This document shows positions 1-7,458 of a stretch of DNA of 46,160 nucleotides, one piece after another. Source of the DNA: Myxococcales bacterium (GTDB taxonomy: Bacteria > Myxococcota_A > Polyangia > Haliangiales > Haliangiaceae); the NCBI GenBank assembly GCA_024222395.1, contig JAAEPE010000001.1:1-46160 (forward strand), written 5' to 3'. The position numbers and the translations under genes are program-made. The notes beneath the pieces were generated by a model. That model saw only the letters and a list, made by a program, of their open reading frames with translations, had not been told where the DNA came from and searched no databases. The number at the start of each line of letters is the position of its first letter. Positions within the stretch are counted from its first letter, which is position 1.

Positions 1-1437
1 CACCTCGTGAACGCCGAGATTGACGGCGAAGGTGGCCTCACAGAGGCTGTTCAACGCGGACTTCGCAAAGTCGTCGGCGCCTTCGCTGTCGTTGTCCTGG
101 ACGACGAAGATCCCAACACTCTCGTCGCAGTGAAGAATGCTGCACCACTCGTCATTGGTCTTGGCGAAGGCGAGAACTTTGTGGCCTCTGACGTCACGGC
201 TATTCTCGATGAGACCAAGGAGATGATCTTCATCGAAGAGGGAGAGATTGTCACGCTCACCCGCGATTCCGTGAAAATCATGGATCTCGAAGGCAGTCCT
301 ATTGAACGCGCCCCGAAGACGATTCGTTGGACTGCTGCACAGGCCGAGAAAGATGGGTATCGCCACTACATGGCCAAAGAGATCCACGAGCAGCCTCGCG
401 CTGTGGCGGATACGCTTGCAGGCCGAGTCGACCTCGAACACGATACGGTCGTACTCGATGGCAATGACATCGATACCAGCAACATCAAGCGCATCGTCAT
501 GGTGGCATGCGGCACTTCGTATCACTCATCGCTGGTTGGGAAATTCATTATCGAACAGATGTCACGCATCCCCGTCGAAGTCGATTTGGCGTCGGAGTAC
601 CGATATCGCGATCCTGTAGTCAACGACACCGACCTGGTCATCGCCATCAGTCAATCTGGCGAGACGGCAGATACGATGGGCGCTGTTCAAATCGCCAAAG
701 AGCGAGGCGCGAAGGTGCTGGCTATCAGCAATGTCTTGGAGTCCTCGATTCCTAGGCTTGCCGACTATGCCTTCTACACCCATGCCGGTCCTGAGATTGG
801 AGTTGCATCAACGAAGGCCTTCACGACCCAGCTCGTATCGCTCACCTTGATTGCGATCCATCTGGGAAGGCAGACGGGCAAATTCCCGGCGGAGAAGGCG
901 CGAGAGTTCCTGGCTGAGCTGGTGGCCCTTCCCAACAAGATGGCCGCTCTCATCGAGCGCGGTGCCCAACTCCAGGTCATCGCCAGGCGCTACGGCAACA
1001 GCAAGGGCTTTCTCTTCATGGGACGGGGGAATCAATACCCAATTGCATTGGAGGGGGCGCTCAAGCTCAAGGAAATCTCCTATATCCACGCCGAGGGGTA
1101 TTCCGCTGGCGAGATGAAGCACGGCCCCATTGCCCTCATCGATGAGAACCTTCCGGTTGTCGTACTGGTGCCGAAAGGGCCGCTCTACGAGAAGACTGTG
1201 TCCAATCTCACTGAGGTCCGAGCCCGTGAAGGAAAAATCATCGCTATCGCTTCGAGCGGCGACAGAGAGATTGGCGCGCTGGCGGACGAGGTTGTGATGA
1301 TTCCCAACACATTGCCCGAATTGCAGCCGATCCTCTCGGTGCTGCCACTGCAGCAGCTTTCCTACTATGTGGCAGATTACAAAGGTACGGACATCGACCA
1401 GCCTCGCAATCTTGCCAAGAGCGTTACTGTCGAATAG
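1..1437 (+). CDS. glmS: Glutamine--fructose-6-phosphate aminotransferase (isomerizing), 5'-truncated
   Basis: GlmS makes glucosamine-6-phosphate from fructose-6-phosphate and glutamine, the first step to UDP-GlcNAc for peptidoglycan and LPS, in the cytosol. The frame is open to the window edge, so the N-terminal catalytic cysteine and most of the glutaminase domain (about 130 residues of a ~600-residue family) lie outside. Visible are the end of the glutaminase domain and both SIS domains, with the sugar-phosphate motifs CGTSYHSS, SQSGETADT and STKAFTTQ, then EGALKLKEISYIHAEGY, and the family C-terminus ending AKSVTVE. The apparent GTG at position 7 is internal. A lipoprotein gene follows after 9 bases. 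Identity is secure; only completeness is limited by the window. Confidence 0.97.
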   Translation, partial: HLVNAEIDGEGGLTEAVQRGLRKVVGAFAVVVLDDEDPNTLVAVKNAAPLVIGLGEGENFVASDVTAILDETKEMIFIEEGEIVTLTRDSVKIMDLEGSPIERAPKTIRWTAAQAEKDGYRHYMAKEIHEQPRAVADTLAGRVDLEHDTVVLDGNDIDTSNIKRIVMVACGTSYHSSLVGKFIIEQMSRIPVEVDLASEYRYRDPVVNDTDLVIAISQSGETADTMGAVQIAKERGAKVLAISNVLESSIPRLADYAFYTHAGPEIGVASTKAFTTQLVSLTLIAIHLGRQTGKFPAEKAREFLAELVALPNKMAALIERGAQLQVIARRYGNSKGFLFMGRGNQYPIALEGALKLKEISYIHAEGYSAGEMKHGPIALIDENLPVVVLVPKGPLYEKTVSNLTEVRAREGKIIAIASSGDREIGALADEVVMIPNTLPELQPILSVLPLQQLSYYVADYKGTDIDQPRNLAKSVTVE

Positions 1438-1446
1438 GAATAGGAT

Positions 1447-2184
1447 ATGAAAACGTTAGCTCTCGCCAAGGTCTTGGCGGCCGGATTCCTCCTGGCCGCG
1501 CAGGTTTCGTGCGGTGGAACTCAGAGCACCAGAGAGGGCGGCGGGACGCCGGGCCAATCTCATAGCACTTCGTCGGCAAGCGGAGACGAAGTGACTGACG
1601 GAGGCGATGACGACATCGATGCACCGCTCGGAAGCCCACCACCAGTCGTGGCTACAGACCCGCCGGCGGCGGCCTCGGATTCGCCAGTGACATTCGTGTT
1701 GAAGAATTCGGGCAATGAGTCCCTCTTTTTGAATATGGATAAGGGCTGGTCTGCTGTCATCTACGCCTACTCGGGAACCCCCCCAAACGCGAAGTCAATC
1801 CTGATGTTCCAAACCCACTGCACAGCATCGTGTGACTCCGCGCCAGAGGATGTTTGTCCCCTGTGCGAGGCGCCTGAGCGTCTTGCGGAGATTAGAGCCG
1901 CCGAGAATCACGACGAGGTTGCGGTCGGTGATCAGCGTGCTGTTCCCTGGGACGGTCTCGCCTTCTCATACAAGAAGACAAGGGGCACCAGAAATAACAA
2001 GCATGTTCGTTGCAGCTGCTCGACGACAGCAGAACCCGCACCCGAGACCTACACCATCAAAGCCTGTGGTCTGCGCAAGACCCAGTCTGCAAAGTCTCGA
2101 TCCAAGTACCAGTGCGTCGAGTCCACAATCTCTCTTCCTGTGACAGAGCCGGTCACCGTCGAACTCGATTTCGGCAACCCCTAG
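1447..2184 (+). CDS. Cys-rich putative lipoprotein
   Basis: Function unknown. The 245-residue product begins with a basic residue, a hydrophobic stretch and a cysteine (AAQVSCGG, C22), a plausible though imperfect lipobox, so export and lipid anchoring are likely. A low-complexity Ser/Gly/Asp/Pro-rich linker (residues ~25-80) precedes a folded part with at least seven cysteines, including clusters [16 protein letters not shown] and VRCSCS, suggesting disulfides or metal binding. The core starting near [13 protein letters not shown] resembles a small beta-sandwich, an impression that a structure prediction would have to confirm. It lies 9 bases after glmS and 4 bases before moaC, all on the same strand, so co-transcription is likely but no functional link is evident. 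Confidence 0.75.
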   Translation: MKTLALAKVLAAGFLLAAQVSCGGTQSTREGGGTPGQSHSTSSASGDEVTDGGDDDIDAPLGSPPPVVATDPPAAASDSPVTFVLKNSGNESLFLNMDKGWSAVIYAYSGTPPNAKSILMFQTHCTASCDSAPEDVCPLCEAPERLAEIRAAENHDEVAVGDQRAVPWDGLAFSYKKTRGTRNNKHVRCSCSTTAEPAPETYTIKACGLRKTQSAKSRSKYQCVESTISLPVTEPVTVELDFGNP

Positions 2185-2188
2185 CACC

Positions 2189-2674
2189 GTGGCTATAGAA
2201 AAAGCCCTTACCCATTTCGACGCTGAGGGCCAAGCCCGCATGGTCGACGTGAGCATCAAGCCAGAAACCCACCGCGTGGCGGTGGCAACGGGCGAGGTAC
2301 TCATGAAGCCGTCCACAGCCAAACTCATTGCCAAAGGCGAGGTGAGCAAGGGCGACGTCCTGGGCATTGCTCGAGTTGCCGGTATTCAGGGCATCAAACG
2401 AACTTCCGACCTAATACCGCTATGTCATCCACTGCGAATCTCTGGTGTCGATCTCAAGATGAAGGTCAACACGCGCAGCCCTGCTGGCGTACAGATCCGC
2501 GTAGAAGTGCAGGCTGTCGACCGTACGGGTGTCGAGATGGAGGCACTCACCGCGGTTTCGGTGGCCGCTCTAACCATTTATGACATGTGCAAGGCCGTGG
2601 ACCGGGGGATGCGCATAGAAGCTGTGCAGCTGGAAGAGAAGCGCGGTGGCAAGTCTGGGCACTGGAAGCGCTAG
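2189..2674 (+). CDS. moaC: Cyclic pyranopterin monophosphate synthase MoaC
   Basis: MoaC converts the 3',8-cyclo-GTP made by MoaA into cyclic pyranopterin monophosphate, an early step in molybdenum-cofactor synthesis. The 161 residues match the usual family length. Diagnostic stretches are [14 protein letters not shown], the substrate-binding LIPLCHPL near residue 76, [20 protein letters not shown] with the following MCKAVD, and EEKRGGKSG near the C-terminus, containing the catalytic lysine region. The start is GTG, 4 bases after the preceding stop. No other moa gene is in the window, so it stands alone here. Confidence 0.97.
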   Translation: MAIEKALTHFDAEGQARMVDVSIKPETHRVAVATGEVLMKPSTAKLIAKGEVSKGDVLGIARVAGIQGIKRTSDLIPLCHPLRISGVDLKMKVNTRSPAGVQIRVEVQAVDRTGVEMEALTAVSVAALTIYDMCKAVDRGMRIEAVQLEEKRGGKSGHWKR

Positions 2675-2737
2675 GAAGTGACGCGAAAATGGCCATCTTG
2701 GTCATCCAGGGGTAGTCTTGGTCGTTCGGGGGCACGC

Positions 2738-3250
2738 ATGTCTAGTGACAAGAAGAACGTTGGGCCTGTAGAGGTCGTAGTCGAAGGCAAGAGTCGAGTC
2801 GAGATTCTCGAACAGATTGACATCTTCGCTGGCCTCGGGCGTGAGCACTTGGCGCGAGTGGCCGACATTGGCCAGGAAGAGCACACCAAGCCAGGGCAGA
2901 AGGTCTTCGACGAGGGGACTCCCGGCGACAAGTTCTATGTCGTAGTAGAAGGGGCGGTTCGTATCAGTCGCATCGTTCCGGGCATGGGAGAAGAAGCCCT
3001 TGCGGTTTTGCGGCCAGGTGCCTACTTCGGTGAGATGTCGCTCATCGATTCATCACCCCGCTCGGCAACGGCAATCGCCCACGAGAGTCTCGAGACGTTC
3101 TCAATCAATCGCCGCGACCTAGAGGATTTGCTCTTCGTCGACCGTGACCTCGCCTACGAACTTCTCTGGAATTTCGTTCGTACTCTGAGTTGCCGCTTGC
3201 GAGCAACGAACGACAAGATGACCTTCCTTGCCACGTCGAATAAGTTCTAG
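2738..3250 (+). CDS. Cyclic nucleotide-binding domain protein
   Basis: A single cNMP-binding (CRP/PKA-type) beta-roll fills the 170-residue protein. The phosphate-binding cassette is recognisable as YFGEMSLIDSSPRSATA, preceded by PGDKFYVVVEGAVRIS and hinge glycines. The helix after the barrel (LAYELLWNFVRTLSCRLRATND) ends the protein: there is no helix-turn-helix and no catalytic domain, so this is probably a stand-alone cAMP/cGMP sensor working through protein contact. The reading frame is open further upstream, but ATG 2738 follows a GGGGG tract and gives a normal N-terminus (MSSDKKN). The next gene follows after 2 bases. Ligand identity cannot be told from sequence. Confidence 0.88.
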   Translation: MSSDKKNVGPVEVVVEGKSRVEILEQIDIFAGLGREHLARVADIGQEEHTKPGQKVFDEGTPGDKFYVVVEGAVRISRIVPGMGEEALAVLRPGAYFGEMSLIDSSPRSATAIAHESLETFSINRRDLEDLLFVDRDLAYELLWNFVRTLSCRLRATNDKMTFLATSNKF

Positions 3251-3252
3251 CT

Positions 3253-3831
3253 ATGCGGGGGCGCGGCGCAAGTCTGATTGCTGCGCTATCGATGTGCGGA
3301 GCGGCGGCAGGCTCAGGCTCCGCCGCAGCGGATAGCGATGATCCTTCGGCGGCATCTGGGCGCTTCGGCTTCACGATTGTCGGTCGCTACAATCGTGGCG
3401 ATCTAGGAGAGCTATATCGTGCTGGCTTTCTCTGGGGAGTCCACGCGGGCTTGGACAAGCCCGTAGGCGATTCGCAGTGGACCGTGAGGCTCAGGTGGAC
3501 CGCGCTGGTGCGCGGCTACTACTTTGCCTCTGACGATTCGCAGGTTGAGAGCACCATCGATCTCACCGAGGTCGACTTGGCTGTCTCTGCGAGTCATACA
3601 TTTCTCCGCCCCGGGCAGAGACTCTTCGGAAACGCGGGGGCCGTACTACTCCTCAGCAAGTTGCCGATACCGCCTACTGATGATCGACGCTACCTGGGGT
3701 GGTTCGCAGGCCTAGGCTTTGAGCGGACCGCTTTGGGAGAGTGGGCCTGGAGCGTCGAGGCTCGCTATTCGCGCCTCGATACAGGGCTCGCGAATCTCAA
3801 TCTAGTCGGCGGCATGACCGCAGGGTTCTAG
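3253..3831 (+). CDS. Putative outer-membrane beta-barrel protein
   Basis: The 192-residue product has a signal peptide with an Ala-rich end (about residues 1-27). The rest is amphipathic beta-strand-like sequence: alternating hydrophobic/polar stretches such as WTVRLRWTALVRGYYF, IDLTEVDLAVSASH and WAWSVEARYSRLD. It ends in a C-terminal phenylalanine (GGMTAGF), the usual signature recognised by the BAM machinery. That supports a small 8-10 strand barrel; no substrate or enzymatic motif is seen. It starts 2 bases after the cyclic-nucleotide-binding gene and is probably the last gene of this transcript. Confidence 0.75.
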   Translation: MRGRGASLIAALSMCGAAAGSGSAAADSDDPSAASGRFGFTIVGRYNRGDLGELYRAGFLWGVHAGLDKPVGDSQWTVRLRWTALVRGYYFASDDSQVESTIDLTEVDLAVSASHTFLRPGQRLFGNAGAVLLLSKLPIPPTDDRRYLGWFAGLGFERTALGEWAWSVEARYSRLDTGLANLNLVGGMTAGF

Positions 3832-4147
3832 ACCGCCGAGCGTAAACAATGATCGGTCTGATGGTCCTGCTTTCCCGATTGCAGCGTTGCTCATTTCGTC
3901 ATTTGCCCCGGCAAAGTCCTCATTCGCGCCTTGCACTCGAAAGATCAGAACTCACCATCCTCGGTCATTCTTTTCGCTCGACGGTCTAGCCTTCAGAGGC
4001 CTCGGTGCTCAGCATCGCCTATGGCTGCCGAAAGCAAAAAGCCCCGCATCCGAAATGATGCGAGGCCGTATTTGCGAGCGCCGGTTTGGCGACTCTCACC
4101 TAGGTGAGGTACCGATATGACGCCAGCGTCGATTGCTAGAAAGAGTG
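3832..4147. other. Convergent intergenic region
   Basis: This 316-base stretch separates the + strand barrel gene from the - strand atpE. It contains the atpE terminator (listed separately), a short TTTGCC/GGCAAA inverted repeat near 3902-3915, and a 14-bp perfect palindrome CTCACCTAGGTGAG at 4095-4108 flanked by a TGGCG/CGCCA pair. An open frame at 3887-4120 has no recognisable protein features or ribosome-binding site. No RNA gene is recognised. Confidence 0.6.
4030..4066 (-). terminator. Intrinsic terminator of the atpZIBE operon
   Basis: Read on the - strand, GCCTCGCATC (4066-4057), a 6-base loop and GATGCGGGGC (4050-4041) form a 10-bp stem with one mismatch, followed at once by TTTTTGCTTT. 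It lies about 80 bases past the atpE stop, so it ends the Fo transcript. The A-run on the + side also leaves partial function for the convergent transcript possible. Confidence 0.88.
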
Positions 4148-4495
4148 TTAACCGATTTTGTCTTGAAGAAGGAAAGCGATGATCAGCGCGTAGATGACAA
4201 GGGACTCGATAAGAGCAAGACCAAGAATCATCGGCGTGAAGATGCGGTCAGCAGAAGCTGGGTTGCGAGCGATGCCCTCAAGAGCAGCTGCTGCTGTCTT
4301 GCCTTGACCAAGAGCTCCACCGAGAGCAGCAAGACCGATAGCGAGGCCACAGGCCATTGCGAGCCATCCGCCGTTAGAGATCTTAGCTGCTTTGAGCATG
4401 GTGTCTGCATCTTGTGCGAAGGCGACAGAAGAGAAGCCCATGACGACAAGGCTGGTGAGCATCATGAGAAGAAATTTTGCTTTGCGGTTGGTCAT
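4148..4495 (-). CDS. atpE: F-type ATP synthase subunit c with N-terminal signal-like extension
   Basis: The c subunit forms the rotating membrane ring of Fo; each hairpin carries one ion per step. The 115 residues exceed the usual ~80 because a leader of about 28 residues (basic start, hydrophobic core, AFA/QDA cleavage-like site) precedes the mature hairpin. The two helices are joined by the polar loop ARNPAS (R77, P79). The ion-binding carboxylate is E97 in LIESLVIY. Q64 in helix 1, S98 and Y102 are also present, a set shared in part with Na+-binding c-rings, but the threonine position after the serine is leucine, so coupling ion is uncertain. Last gene of the operon, followed by the terminator at 4030-4066. 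Confidence 0.96.
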   Translation of the reverse strand: MTNRKAKFLLMMLTSLVVMGFSSVAFAQDADTMLKAAKISNGGWLAMACGLAIGLAALGGALGQGKTAAAALEGIARNPASADRIFTPMILGLALIESLVIYALIIAFLLQDKIG

Positions 4496-4605
4496 TGTTT
4501 TTTCCTTTTGCGTTCGTTGCTGGTGAGCCGTAGCTCTAAATTGAAATCTGCTCTTGGGGGACTAGAGCCTGGAGATTGGTGAGCTGCCGTCTAGCGAGTT
4601 GTCGC

Positions 4606-5376
4606 TTAGTGGTCGTGAGCGGTAGCCATGGAGATGTACACCATGGAGAGCAGGCAGAACACAAGGGTTTGCACGATACAAACCAGGAGCCCCAGAATTA
4701 GGAAGGGTACGGGAACCAGGATTGGAACCAGGGCGAAGAAGGTGAAGACCACTTTGTGATCAGCAGCCATGTTTCCCATGAGACGCAGAGCCAGGGATGC
4801 TGGGCGTGCGATGTGCGAGATGAGCTCGATTGGAATCATCAGCGGAGCGAGAACGGGGAGTGGGCCAGCGAAGTGCTTGAAGTACGCAATTCCGTGCTCT
4901 TTAACGCCGTAGTAGTGCGTGGCGAGGAAGACCAGGAGCGAAATGCCGATATTGGTCTTGAGAGTCGTGGTCGGAACACCGAAGCCCGGGATGAGGGCCA
5001 TGATGTTTGAGAAGAAGATGAAGAATGCCAGCGATCCAATGAGAGGTAAGTGCTGCTTGGCACCCTTTTCGCCCATGACCTGCACCATCATTCCGTAGGT
5101 GCCGTCGACGATCATCTCGAAGAAGGTGCGGAAGCCGAATCCCTTAGGGGGAATCATGCCGTCCTTCTTCTTCACGCTGGAGTTGAACTTCAGGGCGCCG
5201 AATATGATGATTGCCACGACAATGATGGCCCAGAGCACGTGAGTGAGGGTGAAGTGGGTGCTCCCGAACATGAGCCCCTCCCACTTGCGACTTAGAGCAT
5301 TGTCAGCATTGCCCCAGATTTCGCGGAATGCGGGTAGCTCTAAGAGGAAATCTGTCCAGGAACCGTGTTCGCCCAT
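4606..5376 (-). CDS. atpB: F-type ATP synthase subunit a
   Basis: Subunit a is the Fo stator channel next to the c-ring. The 256-residue integral membrane protein carries the family signature SLALRLMGNMAADH with the essential arginine (R198, equivalent to R210 of E. coli). Other conserved parts are FIFFSNIMALIPGF and IELISHIARP. About six hydrophobic segments are visible. It sits between atpI and atpE with a 110-base gap before atpE, which may allow separate translation control for the multicopy c subunit. The C-terminus is His-rich (MATAHDH). Confidence 0.96.
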   Translation of the reverse strand: MGEHGSWTDFLLELPAFREIWGNADNALSRKWEGLMFGSTHFTLTHVLWAIIVVAIIIFGALKFNSSVKKKDGMIPPKGFGFRTFFEMIVDGTYGMMVQVMGEKGAKQHLPLIGSLAFFIFFSNIMALIPGFGVPTTTLKTNIGISLLVFLATHYYGVKEHGIAYFKHFAGPLPVLAPLMIPIELISHIARPASLALRLMGNMAADHKVVFTFFALVPILVPVPFLILGLLVCIVQTLVFCLLSMVYISMATAHDH

Positions 5377-5383
5377 GCTTCTT

Positions 5384-5755
5384 CTAGCCCAATAACGCAG
5401 CGCCGGTCATGAAGCGAATGCTCTCGACCACGATCGACACTAGAAAGACCGAAAAACCGATCCCCAACCCAATGGGGGAAATCGGCAAGAGAAATACCGC
5501 CAAGGCAGCGGCCAGTATGAGTCCCGACATCTTCGGCACGAAGAGAATCGCAGCGCGCCCCTGATTCGCACCACCAGCGGCGAGAATCTTCGCCACGAGG
5601 AGGCGAACGAGGCTGAAGTTGAGACAGGTGAGAACCACGCCGGTCAACACTCCAAGGGTGAAGTGAGTTCCGGAAAGCCCTGCACAGATGAGCATCAAGA
5701 TCGCACCAAGCACGTAGTTGAGGCGTTCGATGCGCCCTAGAGCCTGAGGATCCAC
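5384..5755 (-). CDS. atpI: ATP synthase subunit I-like membrane protein
   Basis: A 123-residue protein with four predicted transmembrane segments (around YVLGAILMLICAGL, GVLTGVVLTCLNFSLV, MSGLILAAALAVFLL and IGLGIGFSVFLVSIVV), the layout of the ATP-synthase I/AtpI family thought to assist c-ring assembly or Mg2+ supply. The frame is open further upstream, but that part overlaps atpZ and is Arg/Cys-rich nonsense. A GTG at 5755-5753 overlaps the atpZ stop as TAGTG, a tight translational coupling, and gives a clean N-terminus (M/VDPQALGRIERL). Family assignment rests on topology and position, as this family diverges fast. Confidence 0.82.
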   Translation of the reverse strand: MDPQALGRIERLNYVLGAILMLICAGLSGTHFTLGVLTGVVLTCLNFSLVRLLVAKILAAGGANQGRAAILFVPKMSGLILAAALAVFLLPISPIGLGIGFSVFLVSIVVESIRFMTGAALLG

Positions 5756-6087
5756 TAGTTGCCCTCCGAGTCGATGCTGGTGACCTTGCTGGCAGCGTTG
5801 CGGGCAGCGTTTGCGTTGACTTGGCGTGCGGTTCGAATCAGGCCGTTGAACCCGGCCGCAACACCGAAGAGGAGGCCGAGCATCATGAGCCATGGACCGG
5901 TTTCGTATCTTCCGTCGAGCCAATAGCCAACACCCCAACCAATACCTATGGATACGCCCATCTCAAGGCCCACAGAAGAGACCCTTGCGGCCTCAAAGAA
6001 GGCGCTCGGCCTATCTTTGTCACGCACCAGCTCAGCGGTTGCGAGGCTGGTCGCCGCTGTGGGCGAAGTTGTTGACGATGAAGCCAC
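5755..6087 (-). CDS. atpZ: AtpZ-family ATP synthase accessory protein
   Basis: 110 residues with a polar N-terminus and two transmembrane helices forming a hairpin: GLEMGVSIGIGWGVGYWLD and the segment GPWLMMLGLLFGVAAGF. The motif G-x-G-x-G-x2-Y-W-L-D near residue 55 followed by a Gly-rich second helix is typical of the AtpZ/gene-1 proteins that head many atp operons and, with AtpI, have been linked to Mg2+/Ca2+ transport or assembly. It is the first gene of the Fo cluster here, 87 bases downstream of hemL. Confidence 0.85.
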   Translation of the reverse strand: MASSSTTSPTAATSLATAELVRDKDRPSAFFEAARVSSVGLEMGVSIGIGWGVGYWLDGRYETGPWLMMLGLLFGVAAGFNGLIRTARQVNANAARNAASKVTSIDSEGN

Positions 6088-6131
6088 GGAAGCGCTCGGT
6101 ATCTAATCACAAATGCCTTAGACCGGCGGTC

Positions 6132-6160
6132 CTGTTAACACGCTCAGACTTTGGCGTCAA
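6132..6160 (-). promoter_or_regulatory. Possible promoter for atpZIBE
   Basis: On the - strand TTGACG (6160-6155) is followed after 17 bases by TAACAG (6137-6132), 45 bases before the atpZ start. The -35 is good and the -10 is weak. The two boxes lie in an imperfect inverted repeat (CCTGTTAAC/GTCAACAGG) that could be an operator or a weak hairpin after hemL. Confidence 0.33.
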
Positions 6161-6174
6161 CAGGCCTGTGTCAA

Positions 6175-7458
6175 TCACAAAGAGGCCATAGATTCTCGGG
6201 CCGCTGCGATGATCTCGTCGACCTCTTCATCGCTGTGAGCCAGAGAGAGAAACATGGCTTCAAATTGGGATGGTGGGAGGAATACGCCGCGCTCCCGCAT
6301 GGCTCGGAAGTACTTGGCAAAGCGCTCCGTGTCGGACTTTTTGGCGTCGTCGTAGTTGGCGACAGGCCCTTCTTGGAAGAAGAGCGTTTGCATCGAGCCG
6401 ACGCGATTGATGCAGGCGGGAATGCCTGCGTCCTTGGCTGCGGCCAGCAAACCAGCTTCAAGGCGAGCTCCCAACTCTTCGAGGCGCTCGTAGCTCTGGG
6501 GGCGACGCAAAAGCTCCAGCGTCTTTAGACCGGCGATGACAGCGAGTGGATTCCCGCTCAGGGTGCCAGCCTGGTAGACGGGCCCAACAGGTGCCAATGC
6601 GTCCATGATGTCGCCTCGTCCGCCAAAGGCCGCGAGAGGCAGGCCACCACCGACAACCTTGCCGAGGCAGGTGAGATCTGGCTTCACGTCGTAGCGACCC
6701 TGAGCACAGCCGTAGGCGACCCGGAAGCTGGTCATTACCTCGTCCATGATAAAGAGAGCGCCATGCTTGGTGGTGAGGTCGCGAATGCCCTGGAGGTAGC
6801 CGTCCGCAGGAGGCACTACGCCCATGTTGCCTGCGACGGGCTCGATGATGATGGCCGCAACTTCGTCGCCCATCTCTTCGAAGACCTTCTCGAGGGCGGC
6901 AAGGTCGTTGTAGGGCACAAGCACCGTGTCTTGCGCCGCACCCTCACTTACGCCAGCCGAGCCGGGAATTCCGAGTGTCGCAGCACCGGAACCGGCAGCC
7001 ACTAGTAAGAAGTCGGCGTGACCGTGGTAGCCGCCATCGACCTTAATGAGCTTGTTGCGGCCGGTGAAGCCTCTGGCCAGGCGCACCGCGGTCATCGTGG
7101 CCTCGGTGCCGGAGTTCACGGCTCGAACCTTGTCGAGGGAGGGCAGTGCCTCGCACAGGACCTCTGCAAACTCGACTTCGGCTTCGGTTGGCGCACCGAA
7201 TGATGTGCCCTCGCTTAGGGTCTCTTTCACCGCATCAAGAACGTCGCTATGAGCGTGACCCAGAATGAGTGGGCCCCAAGAGCCGATGAGATCGATGTAG
7301 CGATCACCGTCGGCACTGTAGACGTGGCAACCATCGCCATGGGTAATGAAGAGTGGGGGCGCGCCCACCGACGAACACGCGCGGACCGGAGAGTTTACGC
7401 CGCCGGGAATGACTGCATTGGCACGCTCAAAGAGCGCTTCTGAGGTCTTCGTATTCAT
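6175..7458 (-). CDS. hemL: Glutamate-1-semialdehyde 2,1-aminomutase
   Basis: HemL is a PLP enzyme that isomerises glutamate-1-semialdehyde to 5-aminolevulinate, feeding heme and other tetrapyrroles by the C5 route. Length (427) is standard. Family features: PGGVNSPVRA near the N-terminus, NSGTEATMTAVRLAR, DGGYHGHAD, IIEPVAGNMG, FIMDEVMTSFR and the Schiff-base lysine K267 in CLGKVVGGGLP. Its ATG directly abuts the gyrA stop (TAG-ATG, no gap), so the two are almost certainly one transcript. Only this heme gene is in the window; the multiheme lipoprotein at 32-34 kb is one possible consumer. Confidence 0.97.
   Translation of the reverse strand: MNTKTSEALFERANAVIPGGVNSPVRACSSVGAPPLFITHGDGCHVYSADGDRYIDLIGSWGPLILGHAHSDVLDAVKETLSEGTSFGAPTEAEVEFAEVLCEALPSLDKVRAVNSGTEATMTAVRLARGFTGRNKLIKVDGGYHGHADFLLVAAGSGAATLGIPGSAGVSEGAAQDTVLVPYNDLAALEKVFEEMGDEVAAIIIEPVAGNMGVVPPADGYLQGIRDLTTKHGALFIMDEVMTSFRVAYGCAQGRYDVKPDLTCLGKVVGGGLPLAAFGGRGDIMDALAPVGPVYQAGTLSGNPLAVIAGLKTLELLRRPQSYERLEELGARLEAGLLAAAKDAGIPACINRVGSMQTLFFQEGPVANYDDAKKSDTERFAKYFRAMRERGVFLPPSQFEAMFLSLAHSDEEVDEIIAAARESMASL

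Noticed and set aside
4095..4108. 14-bp perfect palindrome as a regulatory site
   Set aside because: A few such palindromes are expected by chance in 46 kb and it lies between convergent gene ends.
3887..4120. 77-residue open frame between the barrel gene and atpE
   Set aside because: No ribosome-binding site or domain, and it runs through the atpE terminator.
5756..5938. N-terminal extension of AtpI
   Set aside because: Arg/Cys-rich out-of-frame reading of atpZ; GTG 5755 with TAGTG overlap is a better start.
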